Shown: piece by piece, positions 17,657 to 27,199 of the stretch
How the letters are laid out: the number at the start of each line of letters is the position of its first letter
How positions within the stretch are numbered: the stretch's first letter is position 1
IMG/VR virus record: IMGVR_UViG_3300033064_001379
Span: 1 to 46,531 of that record
Reading direction: 5' to 3' (one strand)
Origin: a virus
Length of the DNA stretch: 46,531 nucleotides
The notes under the pieces: generated by a model
What the model saw: only the letters and a program-made list of their open reading frames with translations
What the model was told of the DNA's origin: nothing
The model's database searches: none
Position numbers and translations under genes: made by a program

Positions 17657-19353
17657 TTAGCTTGCGCTATCCCACTTGACAACGCGGGTCTGAGCCGCCG
17701 CCGTCTGTGTGAGGCCATAGCCGAGGAGGGCGTACCAAGCGATGCCCTTTGAGCGACCGAAATCCGTCGGGATCTTGCCGCGCATTTCCTCGGGGATCAC
17801 GATGCCTTCGGCAACGGTATCCTCGCCAAAGAAGAACACCCAATCCGATTTGGCGTTGTCCCAAGCGTCGGCGGTCGAGGTCGAGGCATTCCAAGTCGTG
17901 GAATCGGCGGCACCGCCCTTGGGGATGTGCGTCTGCTCCACGAAACGGGTGTTCTCGTACCGACCAATTTCGCCGTTGTGGATCAACGTGAAGCCGGAAT
18001 CGGTGTACTGGTGGATCGTTTCAAGGTTGTTCTTGAAAGTCCGGAAGGTCGTCGGCCAGCCAACGGCAACATAGTCGTCGTTGACATACGGCGGGATATT
18101 CCGCTCCTTCATCAGATCCACGATGCTCTTCACGTGTTCCTTGCCCATAGCAAGGTTGTTCGTGATCGTCGCCGTGCCGTCGGTGGTCAGCGTGACCGCC
18201 GCCGTATCGGTTCCGCCCGTCGGCGCAACACGCAGCAAGCACGTGTTGAACTGAGCGTGCGAGTCGATATCGAACGACTTTTTCGCATCGTTTTTCAGAA
18301 CCTTGTGGATGATCTCGCGGATCGGCTGTTCCGAGAGGTCGTCCAGCTTACCGGAATACGGAACGCTGTTGCCGTATTCATCCACCGTCAGCGTGCCTTG
18401 CGTGATGGTGAATTTGGTTTCGGGCATCGTGGTCGTTTCGGTGAGCGTTCCACCCTGCGTTTCGACATCCGAATACACATTCCAGTGGAAGGTATCACCC
18501 TTACCGAGCATGTTGCCCTCAGGGTTGCGGGCCTTGGTGGCGTCTTTCGCGTCACAAAAATGCACACTGTTACCTCTGCAAATCATGCAGCGGGCCGATC
18601 ATTTCTGCCGACCTCTGTACGTCGCCGCACAGATCGGATCATATCATCTGGGAGAACCAGAGTTTTCCCAGCGCAACGTGTGATCTCTGAGGGGTCAGAG
18701 TACCAACGGGCTTCCTTATCAAATTCCGCCTTCAACTCAACAAAGGTTGGGTTGTTAACGTAATCTACCGCCAAAGTGTTGCCGCCTTTCGGCATCCCCT
18801 GAACAAACACGATCAGGTCGAGCAACGATTCAGCGAGGCTCCTCTTGTTGGCAAGGTAGGGGATTACCATTTCGAGCAATTTCCTACCTGATCCTTGGCT
18901 TGCTATTTCGATATTCATTACAGTTTTGTAAGCCTCACCATTTTTCCCGCGCTGCTTATGGATGCTGTAAAAAAACACGATGTTCCAACACGCATAGATT
19001 CTCGAAATCTTTTCGATCATCCTTACATCCGTGTTGTTTATCCGAATTTTGGGCCGGAAGTACGGCTTTCCATTCGGGCCGGGGCGTACTTGAACGTTAA
19101 GGTTTCCCTCACCGTCAATTATCCCCGCAAGCCAAGATAACTCGACTTCCCTGCGGATTGACTGCACCGATAAATTTTCACACTTTGGTATCATCGGATC
19201 CTCAGTTATTCCCGCATATAGTTGCGTTTTAATTCCGCCATTTTGTTAACGGAATTTCACCATCGGTTGGACGGCCATTCGAAGCTCAGTCGAGAGCTTG
19301 TCCGAATACATGTAGCCGCCATCGGAGTTTGTACCCCAAAGTTGACCAGCCAT
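17657..19353 (-). CDS. Major capsid protein, N4gp56 family, split by a group I intron
   Basis: Exon 1 is 19353-19249 (35 codons, MAGQLWGTN... to MVKFR) and exon 2 is 18562-17657. Joined, they read KFR-HFCDAKDA and give 336 aa, the usual length. The join restores the family pattern of a KFR-type motif followed by FCD, then KGDTFHWNVYSDV. Without splicing exon 1 ends in a TAA immediately after KFR. The C-terminal part contains FFFGEDTVAEGIVIPEE. GGAG/GAGG sites precede the start. It forms the capsid shell and lies directly downstream of the likely scaffold. Confidence 0.85.
18563..19248 (-). mobile_element. Group I self-splicing intron in the capsid gene
   Basis: The exon 1 end AATTCCGT can pair with GCGGAATT 9 nt into the intron, forming a P1 helix with the canonical U-G pair at the splice site. 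Just before that guide segment, AAAATG can pair with CATTTT, the first six bases of exon 2 (P10). The last intron base is G. These three features set both splice sites. A CAGAGATCACACG segment near 18690, inside the endonuclease frame, resembles the conserved P7 strand. Core helices P3-P8 were not folded. Confidence 0.85.
18583..19194 (-). CDS. LAGLIDADG homing endonuclease within the intron
   Basis: The 203-aa protein has ELSWLAGIIDGEGNL near residue 20, the first LAGLIDADG helix, and a LAEYL-like second half is not obvious, so it may be a single-motif (dimeric) or divergent enzyme. It would cut capsid alleles lacking the intron and promote intron homing. The start has GAGG upstream. The frame runs to within 20 nt of the 3' splice site, so its C-terminal codons overlap the ribozyme core. 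Confidence 0.85.
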   Translation of the reverse strand: MIPKCENLSVQSIRREVELSWLAGIIDGEGNLNVQVRPGPNGKPYFRPKIRINNTDVRMIEKISRIYACWNIVFFYSIHKQRGKNGEAYKTVMNIEIASQGSGRKLLEMVIPYLANKRSLAESLLDLIVFVQGMPKGGNTLAVDYVNNPTFVELKAEFDKEARWYSDPSEITRCAGKTLVLPDDMIRSVRRRTEVGRNDRPAA

Positions 19354-19377
19354 TGTTCCTCTTCTCCTTTGTTTGAG

Positions 19378-20454
19378 TCATCGGTTTTGCCCCCTTGCTT
19401 TTTGCATGTCCTCAATGGCGTTCCGATGCTTCTCAGTCTCGGTTTTTTGCCGGGGCTGTCTGTTGGAAGCTGCGGGAGCCCTTGATCCATGCGATGCAGG
19501 GACAGGAGTAGAGGCTTGACGCCGTGCTGCGCGTTGACCACCAAGGTCAACAACCACGGAGCCATCATCACCGGGATTGGGATCCGCGTCCCCGGAGTCC
19601 TCGGAGGGTGCGCCCGTCAGCGATTGCTTCCATTCGCGGACATAATCCCCAGTGGCCTTGAAAATCTCGGAGTAAGGGCGGCGGGGCCGTCCCTCACGAG
19701 CCGCAGATTCAATTTCGCTCTGTAGGAAAGATCGTCCGGTTTGTCCAGCAAGCGCCGAAAGGTGGCGGTCTCCAAGGATGTCCGAATAGTCGGATCCAAA
19801 GTCACGTAGTGCCTCGTTAAAATGAACCGTGTCGATGACTTGCGCCGCGATATCCTGAGGGTTCTCAGAAGTCCCGGTTGTCGCAAGCTTCTTCACGGTG
19901 TCTTCAAGTGCAGCGGCGGCTTCCTCTTGGTTGCCGTACTGCAATTTCTGGGCAAGGTCGTTATAATCGACCTCGCCATCACCGACCGGCTCTTCGCCGT
20001 CCGGATTATCTTCCGCAAAGCCGCCATCCCCCGAGGCCGCAATACGGTCATTTTCCATCTTTTCAACGTTGTCGAGAATCTTGGTCGCTTTCTCCAAGCG
20101 GGATTCGGCGGCTTCCTCTTTCTGGAAGCTACCCACCAAGCGGGAAAGCGGGACCGTCTCTTTGACGCCGTGCCGGTTGATGACCTCGTACATAGGCTCT
20201 TCCGGAGCGGCATCAACAGCCGGGGCATCGCCTTCGTAGGGATCACCCCCATCGACTTCCGGCTCGGGATCAGGTTCGGGATCGCCAGCCATGGCCATAT
20301 CCTCGTCAACCATCTCCACGGCAATCACATCGCGGCGAGACTGTGCAATATCTTCCAGCGCGGACGCGCGGCGATCAGCCGGCATCGGGCCCACGGGCTC
20401 TTCACTGAAATGCTCGTTCTCGCCTTCGGTTTTTTTCGTCGGTTTCTTAGCCAT
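19378..20454 (-). CDS. Probable scaffolding protein
   Basis: A 358-aa, highly acidic and helical protein with no enzyme motif, located immediately upstream of the major capsid gene and downstream of the portal, the standard place for a scaffold. Heptad-rich segments occur near residues 105-135 and 160-210; the C-terminus is basic (QKTETEKHRNAIED..), as expected for the capsid-binding helix of scaffolds. GAGGAG lies upstream of the ATG at 20454. Confidence 0.7.
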   Translation of the reverse strand: MAKKPTKKTEGENEHFSEEPVGPMPADRRASALEDIAQSRRDVIAVEMVDEDMAMAGDPEPDPEPEVDGGDPYEGDAPAVDAAPEEPMYEVINRHGVKETVPLSRLVGSFQKEEAAESRLEKATKILDNVEKMENDRIAASGDGGFAEDNPDGEEPVGDGEVDYNDLAQKLQYGNQEEAAAALEDTVKKLATTGTSENPQDIAAQVIDTVHFNEALRDFGSDYSDILGDRHLSALAGQTGRSFLQSEIESAAREGRPRRPYSEIFKATGDYVREWKQSLTGAPSEDSGDADPNPGDDGSVVVDLGGQRAARRQASTPVPASHGSRAPAASNRQPRQKTETEKHRNAIEDMQKARGQNR

Positions 20455-20758
20455 CGTCAAACTCCTCGTCTTCTGTCACTTCCGAATAATCATAATCGAG
20501 TCCCTGCTGGATCAACTCTTCCACCGAACTCAGGAACCACTCTAGGCGCTTGATCTTGTCCTGCGCCGCCGCTACCTCCCTCGGGTTGTTCGGATCAACA
20601 TCAACAAATTCATCCTTTGCTTCCATTGCTTCCGCTTTGAGGCGGACCATTAAAATTGCCCACCCTTCGCTCTGAGACATTTTGATCAGGGCCTCAAGGG
20701 CCGCGATCATCGCCTCAGGTTCGGTTACTTCCGCCGTCGGCTCCGTTGTTTCCGCCAT
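20447..20758 (-). CDS. Small acidic protein between portal and scaffold
   Basis: The 103-aa product is acidic and helical (IAALEALIKMSQSEG; AAAQDKIKRLEWFLSSVEEL) and likely a coiled coil. It overlaps the portal C-terminal codons by 44 nt and the scaffold start by 8 nt. Such overlap indicates translational coupling in the head operon. Function unknown. Confidence 0.65.
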   Translation of the reverse strand: MAETTEPTAEVTEPEAMIAALEALIKMSQSEGWAILMVRLKAEAMEAKDEFVDVDPNNPREVAAAQDKIKRLEWFLSSVEELIQQGLDYDYSEVTEDEEFDDG

Positions 20759-22985
20759 TTACCATTCCCCCTAACAAAGTCTGTCTGAAAGCGTCCATCT
20801 GGCGTTGGCGCTCATCATCGGCCTTCGCCCTGTCCGCGCGGAATGATGCCGCGCTGTCAAACATGGTCTTCTTCTGGTCTTGGGCCCCGCGGATCTTCTC
20901 TTTCTCAACAGCGCCCTGATTTTCGAGTTGCTGAACAAGGATCTTCGAGATCGCGGCGAGCTTGGCCGTCGCCACCCTGTTCTCGCGATCCGCTTCCCCG
21001 GATTCCAATTCCTGCTGCAACTGCTGGATCATGTCCATCGCCTCTTGCAGATCAGGATCAACGTCGAACTTGAAGAAACGGCTTCCGTCGCGGTATCCGA
21101 GGTTGCCGAAGATCTCTTTGATGATCTCTTCATCGTTCATAAATCTGGCAACGCGATCACCGAATATCTCACCGATGATCTTCGCCGCCGTGCTGATCTT
21201 GTTGAGGCGTTGCATGGGATCCGTCGCCCCGATTCCGACATTAACGCGAAGCAGGAGATCCTTTTCAAGGAGTTCGTCATCAATACGGTTGATGCCATAT
21301 TTGTGCCACAGTTCGGCATTTTCGCCGGCAAGGGTTATCAGAACGACATCATCCTCGAAGCGTTGTTCCAGCTTCATAATCTGGCGTAGCGTCGGCTCCG
21401 CCCAAGTCTCAACGAACGTTCTCAGATCAAGCTCAGAGATCAGATTGGCGGATCCGGAGAGCATTTCCATGCCGCCGACGGTTTCGTTGAGGTGGCGATT
21501 TGCCTGAACGGTCCCGGTGTTGAACTGCCCCGCAACATCGTCGTAGTCGATATTGATGCGGTTTTGCTCTTCGTAACTGGACTGGGTAACATCCCGGGTG
21601 TCGATGGTTTTCACATCGTCAACATCGTTGGCCAGCGTGATACTTCCGGAAACATTGCGGACAAGGCTCCGGAGATCCACTTGCCGTCCACGGCGCACAA
21701 TATACCTCTTGTTCAGGGCCAGCTTGACATTATCCAGACGGAGGTTGACCAGATCGTTGGCTTCCATCTGCAGTCCGGCAACGAGTTCTGGCTTGCCGGA
21801 AGTGTAGGTCTTATGGGTTTCGATGATCACGTTGCCCAGCGAGAACGGGCGCTCGCCCTCGTCACACTGGGGATAGACTTCCGTTAATGGCTTGGGATCC
21901 GAAAGCATCTCCTCTTCGCCCACGGTCCAGAACACCCAATCGCGTCCATTCCATCGGATAATGTTTTCGTGAACCCAGACGATGGAGAATTCGTCAATGG
22001 TCGAATCATCTTCCTTGGAATCTTCGCGATTACCCTCGCGCTGCTGTCTGGTGCTGTCCCAGCCTTGGCGCGTCGATGATTTTTTGAGGGCGGTGCGATC
22101 CACCGGGAGCCATTTGGGCTGGCCGGTCTTCGTATCCGTCATCCTCTGGCGCTCTTCCACCTCATGGACGTACATGGGATGGAGAACGATGATGTAAGGG
22201 CTTGTGGCGATGGGATCACGCCAATCAGCGGCGCGGTCGATACGGAAGTTTTCAATCGGGATCAGGTCGCACGCGGGGCGGTTTTCCACCACTTGCTCTT
22301 CGATAACTTCCCTGAGAATAGGATTGCCCTCGTCGCCCAGCATTGGCTGGCCGGTATTTTCGTCAATCTCAGGAACGTGTTTCTTTATTTTGATGGTGCG
22401 GTATTTCCAGTATTGCTTGGAAATCACCGTGCCGTACTTCTGGCCATCCTGAAACGCACCAACAACAGTTTGGAACCATCTGATTCCTTCGTTCGGGTGG
22501 GTGCTTGTCAGGCGGTGTTGAAGGAGATATTTGCCAATGTCGGAACTTGCATTCGAGCGGGAATCGTTCTTGTTCGCCGCGGTAACAGAGATAACATCCT
22601 CGTTTGAGAAGAATGAGGCGGCAACCTGAGCATCACCCATGCGGATCATGGCTCTGGTTTTTGGCCTGTAAAGTCTGGACTTGCCCTTGTAGGCGTCCGC
22701 GAAATACTTGCTCCCCGGCTGGTGTCGGCTCTGGAAGGCCCGCTCATTCTTCTCCCACTGGGAGCGCAAGCTGGAATCGAGATAGGAGGTGGAATCCTCG
22801 TAGGCATTCTTGGCGAGACCAAGCCAATCCGGATCTTCATCCAGATATGAATCCTCGGCAGCATCTTCCGGATCCATCCCGGGCGTGGCCAGCATGGCTT
22901 TTTGGACACTGCTTAGGCGATCAACGCTATCGCCCGTGCTGGCATCTTCGCCCGATGGCCCATATGGTGTTTTCTTCTTTACCAT
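20715..22985 (-). CDS. Portal protein (P22-like size)
   Basis: The 756-aa protein matches the large podovirus portal class: N-terminal region with YKGKSRLYRPKTRAMIR, a central RNIIETHKTYTSG-like wing (VIIETHKTYTSGKPELV), and a long C-terminal helical barrel rich in Gln and Arg. The size is close to the P22 portal (725 aa). It forms the dodecameric ring at the packaging vertex. It follows the terminase block and precedes the scaffold and capsid, the normal order. GGAG upstream of the ATG supports the start. Confidence 0.85.
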   Translation of the reverse strand: MVKKKTPYGPSGEDASTGDSVDRLSSVQKAMLATPGMDPEDAAEDSYLDEDPDWLGLAKNAYEDSTSYLDSSLRSQWEKNERAFQSRHQPGSKYFADAYKGKSRLYRPKTRAMIRMGDAQVAASFFSNEDVISVTAANKNDSRSNASSDIGKYLLQHRLTSTHPNEGIRWFQTVVGAFQDGQKYGTVISKQYWKYRTIKIKKHVPEIDENTGQPMLGDEGNPILREVIEEQVVENRPACDLIPIENFRIDRAADWRDPIATSPYIIVLHPMYVHEVEERQRMTDTKTGQPKWLPVDRTALKKSSTRQGWDSTRQQREGNREDSKEDDSTIDEFSIVWVHENIIRWNGRDWVFWTVGEEEMLSDPKPLTEVYPQCDEGERPFSLGNVIIETHKTYTSGKPELVAGLQMEANDLVNLRLDNVKLALNKRYIVRRGRQVDLRSLVRNVSGSITLANDVDDVKTIDTRDVTQSSYEEQNRINIDYDDVAGQFNTGTVQANRHLNETVGGMEMLSGSANLISELDLRTFVETWAEPTLRQIMKLEQRFEDDVVLITLAGENAELWHKYGINRIDDELLEKDLLLRVNVGIGATDPMQRLNKISTAAKIIGEIFGDRVARFMNDEEIIKEIFGNLGYRDGSRFFKFDVDPDLQEAMDMIQQLQQELESGEADRENRVATAKLAAISKILVQQLENQGAVEKEKIRGAQDQKKTMFDSAASFRADRAKADDERQRQMDAFRQTLLGGMVNGGNNGADGGSNRT

Positions 22986-22986
22986 A

Positions 22987-23358
22987 TCACATCTCCGGTT
23001 TCACGAGATGCATGTTCCGGCCCTCGAATTGCGCCGGATCCATTGCGCCACGCTTGGCGTTGTAGCGTTCCAGAAACTCGCCACCGCCCATTACCGTCTG
23101 CATTTTGATATCGTAGATATCTTTCCGCTTGATGTTGAATCCCATATTCCCCCGGGGATCCAAACTCACGTTCCGGATGATCACCACGCCCTGATTTGGC
23201 GGAACATCAACAAACCATTGATACCCCGGGTAGTTTTCATGCAGAGTGCGTCCGACCTCGGAACACAGAAGCTTATCAGCCTCGGAGTCTTCCGGATCGT
23301 CATAGATCAACACCGAGGCGTTGCCTTGCCGTTGAATTCCTGTCAGATCGACACTCAT
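22987..23358 (-). CDS. Hypothetical protein in packaging block
   Basis: A 123-aa protein from the ATG at 23358, which overlaps the previous stop by ATGA; a longer frame to 23433 is not needed. It has NYPGYQWFVDVPPNQGVVIIRNVSL and ends HLVKPEM. I do not recognise the family, but small proteins like this between TerL and portal are common in podoviruses. Confidence 0.65.
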   Translation of the reverse strand: MSVDLTGIQRQGNASVLIYDDPEDSEADKLLCSEVGRTLHENYPGYQWFVDVPPNQGVVIIRNVSLDPRGNMGFNIKRKDIYDIKMQTVMGGGEFLERYNAKRGAMDPAQFEGRNMHLVKPEM

Positions 23359-23507
23359 TCCACAATATCCTCTTCCACATCCGGAGTGGTCATGTCGGTG
23401 ATCAACTCGTTGCGCTGTTCGTCCGACATCCACTTGAACTCCCTTTTAGACACCGCGTATCCGATGGTGTCCTTTACCCGTTCGTAATCCTCGTCAAGCC
23501 GTGACAT
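23355..23507 (-). CDS. Small hypothetical protein
   Basis: A 50-aa frame (MSRLDEDYERVKDTIGYAV... to DVEEDIVE) linked on both sides by overlapping start/stop codons: TGATG with the upstream gene and ATGA with the downstream gene. That double coupling makes it very likely translated. Acidic, helical; no function recognised. Confidence 0.65.
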   Translation of the reverse strand: MSRLDEDYERVKDTIGYAVSKREFKWMSDEQRNELITDMTTPDVEEDIVE

Positions 23508-23686
23508 CACACACCGTCATCGTAGATTCCGCTATCGGGGCCACTGTCCCTGCGGAACTTGTTCCCCGAGAATTTGTAAGCCACTGGGTGAAGGTTCTCA
23601 TAATGGCGGTTTTCGCCACGATCAACCTTCTCTACCAGTTCGCGCCAATCAATTTGCCTGTCGCTTCTCGGTGTCGGTACGGCCAT
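23507..23686 (-). CDS. Small hypothetical protein
   Basis: A 59-aa frame starting MAVPTPRSDRQIDWRELV, following the terminase stop by 3 nt and overlapping the next start by TGATG. Charged and Arg/Asp-rich. No family recognised; operon context supports expression. Confidence 0.65.
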   Translation of the reverse strand: MAVPTPRSDRQIDWRELVEKVDRGENRHYENLHPVAYKFSGNKFRRDSGPDSGIYDDGV

Positions 23687-23689
23687 GAT

Positions 23690-26428
23690 CTATGTCCCAT
23701 CCACAAATTGTTCAGGCTCCATATGTCCGGAACGCTCGTCGTGGCCGTCTGGATAAACGACCGGAGCCACAGGATCCATATCGTAAATGCGCGACAAAGC
23801 ATCAAGGAAATCGTCGCGCGGGGCCATGGGAAAGAATATGAACTCTTCCAGAAACTTGGATAGAACGCTGTAAACGCGGCCATCCTCGTTAACCCTCGTA
23901 ATACCCTTGGCCACGAGATATTTTTGACCGCGAGAGATCGCGGTTTTTGCCGCCTTCGTTTTCAGGGGATCTATGGGGGTGGCCTTGCCTTCCTCGTCAA
24001 TCTCAATGACCTTCGGCAGGCGCAAGCGCCCCATACGGAAATCAGGCTCAAGCCGTTCAATCCTGTTTTCCTTGGAGGTGCGGCCCTCGTGCGGCCACTT
24101 CAACTCTTCCATCGGGAACGGGCAGTTTTCGATCTCCATGCGCTCTTCAAAATATTCAATGTCGGTTTGCATACCGAATTGCTCGTATCCGACGAAGACG
24201 GCCTGAACACCGGGATACCGGCTGTATTGCCGGTAAAGGTCGCGCACCGTTGTCCAGCGCTTCGAGAGCGGCATCCGGTGGCGGAGCCCGTCGATCAGAT
24301 ACTTGTTCCGATTGATGTCAATTGCTACAATGGCGATTGCTGTTTCATCAGAACCTTCGTTCTTCCCCTTGGAGGGGTCGATCATAATGTAAACGTTCAC
24401 CACCTTTGGCCTGATCGTCCAGAACTGCAAAAGCCTGACATCGAATGTCGTCTCCGCGCCGGCAATCGGGTTTAAGAGCATCTGTGCCGCAACGGTGGAC
24501 TTCGGCTGTTTGAGCTTGCGGTCCCATTCCTTCTGCGTAAGGAATATCGGCGTCCCGTCGAAGTCTCCGTTATGGGTGGCTGGGTGACGACGCTCCTCAA
24601 AAATACCGCGCTGCATCAACTGGCCATAGGTGTCGGCAAAGTGATAGCGCGTTCCGATGATCCACTGGCGTCCGCCGCGTTTCCCGAGATATTCAGACAG
24701 ATCGTAGGCTTCCGTTACCTTCTTGATCATATCCGGCGTGGTCACGCTCTTCTCGGTCACAACATCATCATAGACCCTGAGCGCATAGTGCTTGCCGGTG
24801 GGAAGGCCCTCAACCAGACCGGAAGCCTCGACCGTCGCTTCGCGCGGATTGGATTCGCGCTTGCAGATGATGCCGTTGTCTTCGGACCAGCGGGGGGATT
24901 GCTTCTTCGGGTTTTCGTATAGGATGTCGGGGAAAATTTCTTTGAGGAGTTCGTTGTCTTCAAACTCCATTTTGACTTGGATCAGGAACGACTTTGCCGC
25001 CTTGTTGTTGTGGGCGAAGATCCCGATTGTGACTTCCGGGTTTTTCAGGATCTCTTGGATCATCCCGGCGAACGTGATCACGGTGGAGTTGTGGGTTGTC
25101 ACCATATTGCGACCCGTCAAGTAGAGGCCATCTTCTCGGTCCACCTGAATACAGCGCATAGGCTCGGAAGGAACACGGCTACAGGCCACGATAAAGCGCC
25201 TTGGATTCGGTCTTTTGCCGTCCTTACATCTCTCCAACTTTCGAGGTAAACGAAATGGCGGAAAATCCTTGTAAGCTTGGAAGGACACTTGCCAAAATGG
25301 ATAGGGCTCTCCCTTATATTTTCCAACATGCCTTCTCTGTCTGGGCTTGAGGCCAAGGGTATGACATAGCTCAACGAAGCCTTCGACCAGACGATCATTC
25401 GTGTTCACGAAAGTCGCGGTCCCTCTGGTGTCGCAATGACCGTCTGTGTCCATTAAGCCCTGCAACAACGACAATCTTTGGTCGATAGATGCTCTAAGGT
25501 AGATCGCTGGGATATGTTTGTTTCCATTGCCCAAAACACCCAACGTTTCGAGTTCTGGCCTTAGCTCAACAATCCTACTGCATCTCGCGTTTCGCTTTGG
25601 TGATTTGTCGTGTCCAACTTCATATCCGGCGCTCTTGGCTTCTTCAAAAAACTCCGGATCTCCGCATGTAATATCAGAGTTTGCGGATGTCCCGTCACCC
25701 AACCATGCGCCCAAAACATATGGGTCAGCAGGGAGGTTTGCTTCCGGCATCTTGATAGGATCATTGACGCGAATAGCTAACCGACCATCACTTTTATGTC
25801 CGTGCTTCGCGATGTCTTCCGTTTTCATAACAACGGTTTCACGATAAAGACGCTTCGGCCCCGGCTTGTTGTAGGCCATAGGTATCCGTTTTCTTGTCCT
25901 TCTTTCAATCGGCCATAAGTGTTCGCCACCGCATTTGATTTTGAATCCGTCGTCAAACTCGATTTCATAACATTCAGCGTCGTCAACGATTTTGTTTAAC
26001 GCAACAACCTTGCAGACCTCACCATCCGGGCCGTAGATCTGATCCCCGGGAACCAGATCCCCGTGCTTTACCCAGCCACCCGGAGTTGGAGTAGGCTCAG
26101 AAAGCTTTTGCATTTTGTAATGCTCGCGAGCCCACATGTCGATATGATCGTCCGGATCAATCTCGACTTCCCTGCAGCGGGCATAGATCCAATCGTCCCG
26201 CGCGTCTGGTCGTCGCAATAAGCATGTGAGGAGCATGTAGCGGTCGTGGCGGGCGAGCCACCGGAGGGCCTGTCGGTCGTTTCTCTTGAAGGCTCCGCGA
26301 TAGATGGCCTCGCAAGCTTCTCTGGGCATAGCCCAAAGTAGCGCCTGATTGGGGTCAACCCCAGACGCTATCCCTGTCACCGTTATTGGTGACTCCTCTT
26401 CTGTTTTTTCGAGAGCGATTCCAGCCAT
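23690..26428 (-). CDS. Terminase large subunit with in-frame intein
   Basis: Without the intein the ATPase motif reads REHYK-STVITFAG, a known Walker A variant of this terminase class. Downstream are the Walker B region (LRVYDDVVTEKS), the coupling segment, and the nuclease domain (MIDPSKGKNEGSDETA and, near the C-terminus, RDDFLDALSRI). It translocates DNA into the prohead with the portal. The start is taken as the ATG at 26428; a TTG at 26440 is possible. The intein occupies residues about 106-447, so the mature enzyme is about 570 aa. Confidence 0.85.
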   Translation of the reverse strand: MAGIALEKTEEESPITVTGIASGVDPNQALLWAMPREACEAIYRGAFKRNDRQALRWLARHDRYMLLTCLLRRPDARDDWIYARCREVEIDPDDHIDMWAREHYKMQKLSEPTPTPGGWVKHGDLVPGDQIYGPDGEVCKVVALNKIVDDAECYEIEFDDGFKIKCGGEHLWPIERRTRKRIPMAYNKPGPKRLYRETVVMKTEDIAKHGHKSDGRLAIRVNDPIKMPEANLPADPYVLGAWLGDGTSANSDITCGDPEFFEEAKSAGYEVGHDKSPKRNARCSRIVELRPELETLGVLGNGNKHIPAIYLRASIDQRLSLLQGLMDTDGHCDTRGTATFVNTNDRLVEGFVELCHTLGLKPRQRRHVGKYKGEPYPFWQVSFQAYKDFPPFRLPRKLERCKDGKRPNPRRFIVACSRVPSEPMRCIQVDREDGLYLTGRNMVTTHNSTVITFAGMIQEILKNPEVTIGIFAHNNKAAKSFLIQVKMEFEDNELLKEIFPDILYENPKKQSPRWSEDNGIICKRESNPREATVEASGLVEGLPTGKHYALRVYDDVVTEKSVTTPDMIKKVTEAYDLSEYLGKRGGRQWIIGTRYHFADTYGQLMQRGIFEERRHPATHNGDFDGTPIFLTQKEWDRKLKQPKSTVAAQMLLNPIAGAETTFDVRLLQFWTIRPKVVNVYIMIDPSKGKNEGSDETAIAIVAIDINRNKYLIDGLRHRMPLSKRWTTVRDLYRQYSRYPGVQAVFVGYEQFGMQTDIEYFEERMEIENCPFPMEELKWPHEGRTSKENRIERLEPDFRMGRLRLPKVIEIDEEGKATPIDPLKTKAAKTAISRGQKYLVAKGITRVNEDGRVYSVLSKFLEEFIFFPMAPRDDFLDALSRIYDMDPVAPVVYPDGHDERSGHMEPEQFVDGT
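25088..26113 (-). mobile_element. Class 3 intein with LAGLIDADG endonuclease in TerL
   Basis: The element is 342 aa and interrupts Walker A between Lys and Ser. It starts with Met-Gln-Lys-Leu, so there is no N-terminal Cys/Ser nucleophile. It has the class 3 triplet: Trp two after the block B His (GGEHLWP), Cys in block F (MRCIQVDREDGLYL), and Thr before the terminal His-Asn (VTTHN), followed by Ser +1. Endonuclease helices VLGAWLGDG and LLQGLMDTDG are intact, so homing may be active. Confidence 0.85.
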
Positions 26429-26494
26429 CGCCTGACCCAATTTGTTGTATCAGACGCGGAGAGAATACGCAGATCAGGTGGGTTTGTCTATTTA

Positions 26495-26731
26495 TTAAAT
26501 CTTTCTTACGAGTTTATACCCGATAAAGCCATTCCCGCCCTTTATGGGAACTAGGTCCAATTCCGTTGCTTCCCGGGCCTTTGCGGCTATTTCGTGATGG
26601 GGCGCACCGCGTATAGCCATATCAAGAATATCGTCCATGATTATGCGAATAAGCTTTGCCTCTCGGTGTCGCATTATTGCCATAAAGTCCGGACCCACAT
26701 ATCGGTCGATAACCTCAAACCGATCAACCAT
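26495..26731 (-). CDS. Small hypothetical protein
   Basis: A 78-aa protein from the ATG at 26731, one base after the previous stop, with AGGG upstream; a longer frame to 26788 overlaps the neighbour. It is helical (LIRIIMDDILDMAIRG) with a basic C-terminal tail. It is the last small gene before TerL. Unknown function. Confidence 0.6.
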   Translation of the reverse strand: MVDRFEVIDRYVGPDFMAIMRHREAKLIRIIMDDILDMAIRGAPHHEIAAKAREATELDLVPIKGGNGFIGYKLVRKI

Positions 26732-26732
26732 G

Positions 26733-26975
26733 TCACGATACCCTGTGATAAGTGACGGCCCAGCCGTCGTCTCCGAACATCCGGGCAAACACGGTGTCGA
26801 TGCGATACTCGTACTTGACGCCCTTCTGTATCAGAATACGATCTGTGAAGATCAGCGCGGCGTCCCGATCGTCCTCGTCGCAGAAGACAAAGATGCCATC
26901 TACGCCGTTGATATGGAACTCCTGAGCGCCCATGCAGTCTGGGATATCGTGATGTTCGTGCATCGTGGTCATCAT
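26733..26975 (-). CDS. Small hypothetical protein
   Basis: An 80-aa protein starting at the ATG at 26975, which overlaps the previous stop by ATGA. It contains GVDGIFVFCDEDDRDAAL and is mostly beta. No family recognised. Confidence 0.6.
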   Translation of the reverse strand: MMTTMHEHHDIPDCMGAQEFHINGVDGIFVFCDEDDRDAALIFTDRILIQKGVKYEYRIDTVFARMFGDDGWAVTYHRVS

Positions 26976-27199
26976 TCCCCCCACCAAAACTTGTGTTTCA
27001 GCGTCTTCTCAACGGCCTCAACTCCTCCCTTGTGGGGATCAGGCCGATCATGTCTGCACCAGCCTCCCCTGTTGAAGCTTTCCTGACAAAGGATGACGAT
27101 GCCGCCCACGATCATAGCAGCAATAACGGTGAAGCCCACAGCCAGAGCAACGCCAATTCCCATAAGCTGGAAGGCCGTTAATTCAAAAATATATGTCAT
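26972..27199 (-). CDS. Small single-pass membrane protein
   Basis: A 75-aa protein (start 27199, ATGA overlap with the previous stop, AGGGGAAG upstream) with one clear transmembrane segment (GIGVALAVGFTVIAAMIVGG) and a soluble basic tail. A holin-like or other membrane role is possible but not shown by motif; pinholin-type lysis proteins have more segments. Confidence 0.65.
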   Translation of the reverse strand: MTYIFELTAFQLMGIGVALAVGFTVIAAMIVGGIVILCQESFNRGGWCRHDRPDPHKGGVEAVEKTLKHKFWWGE

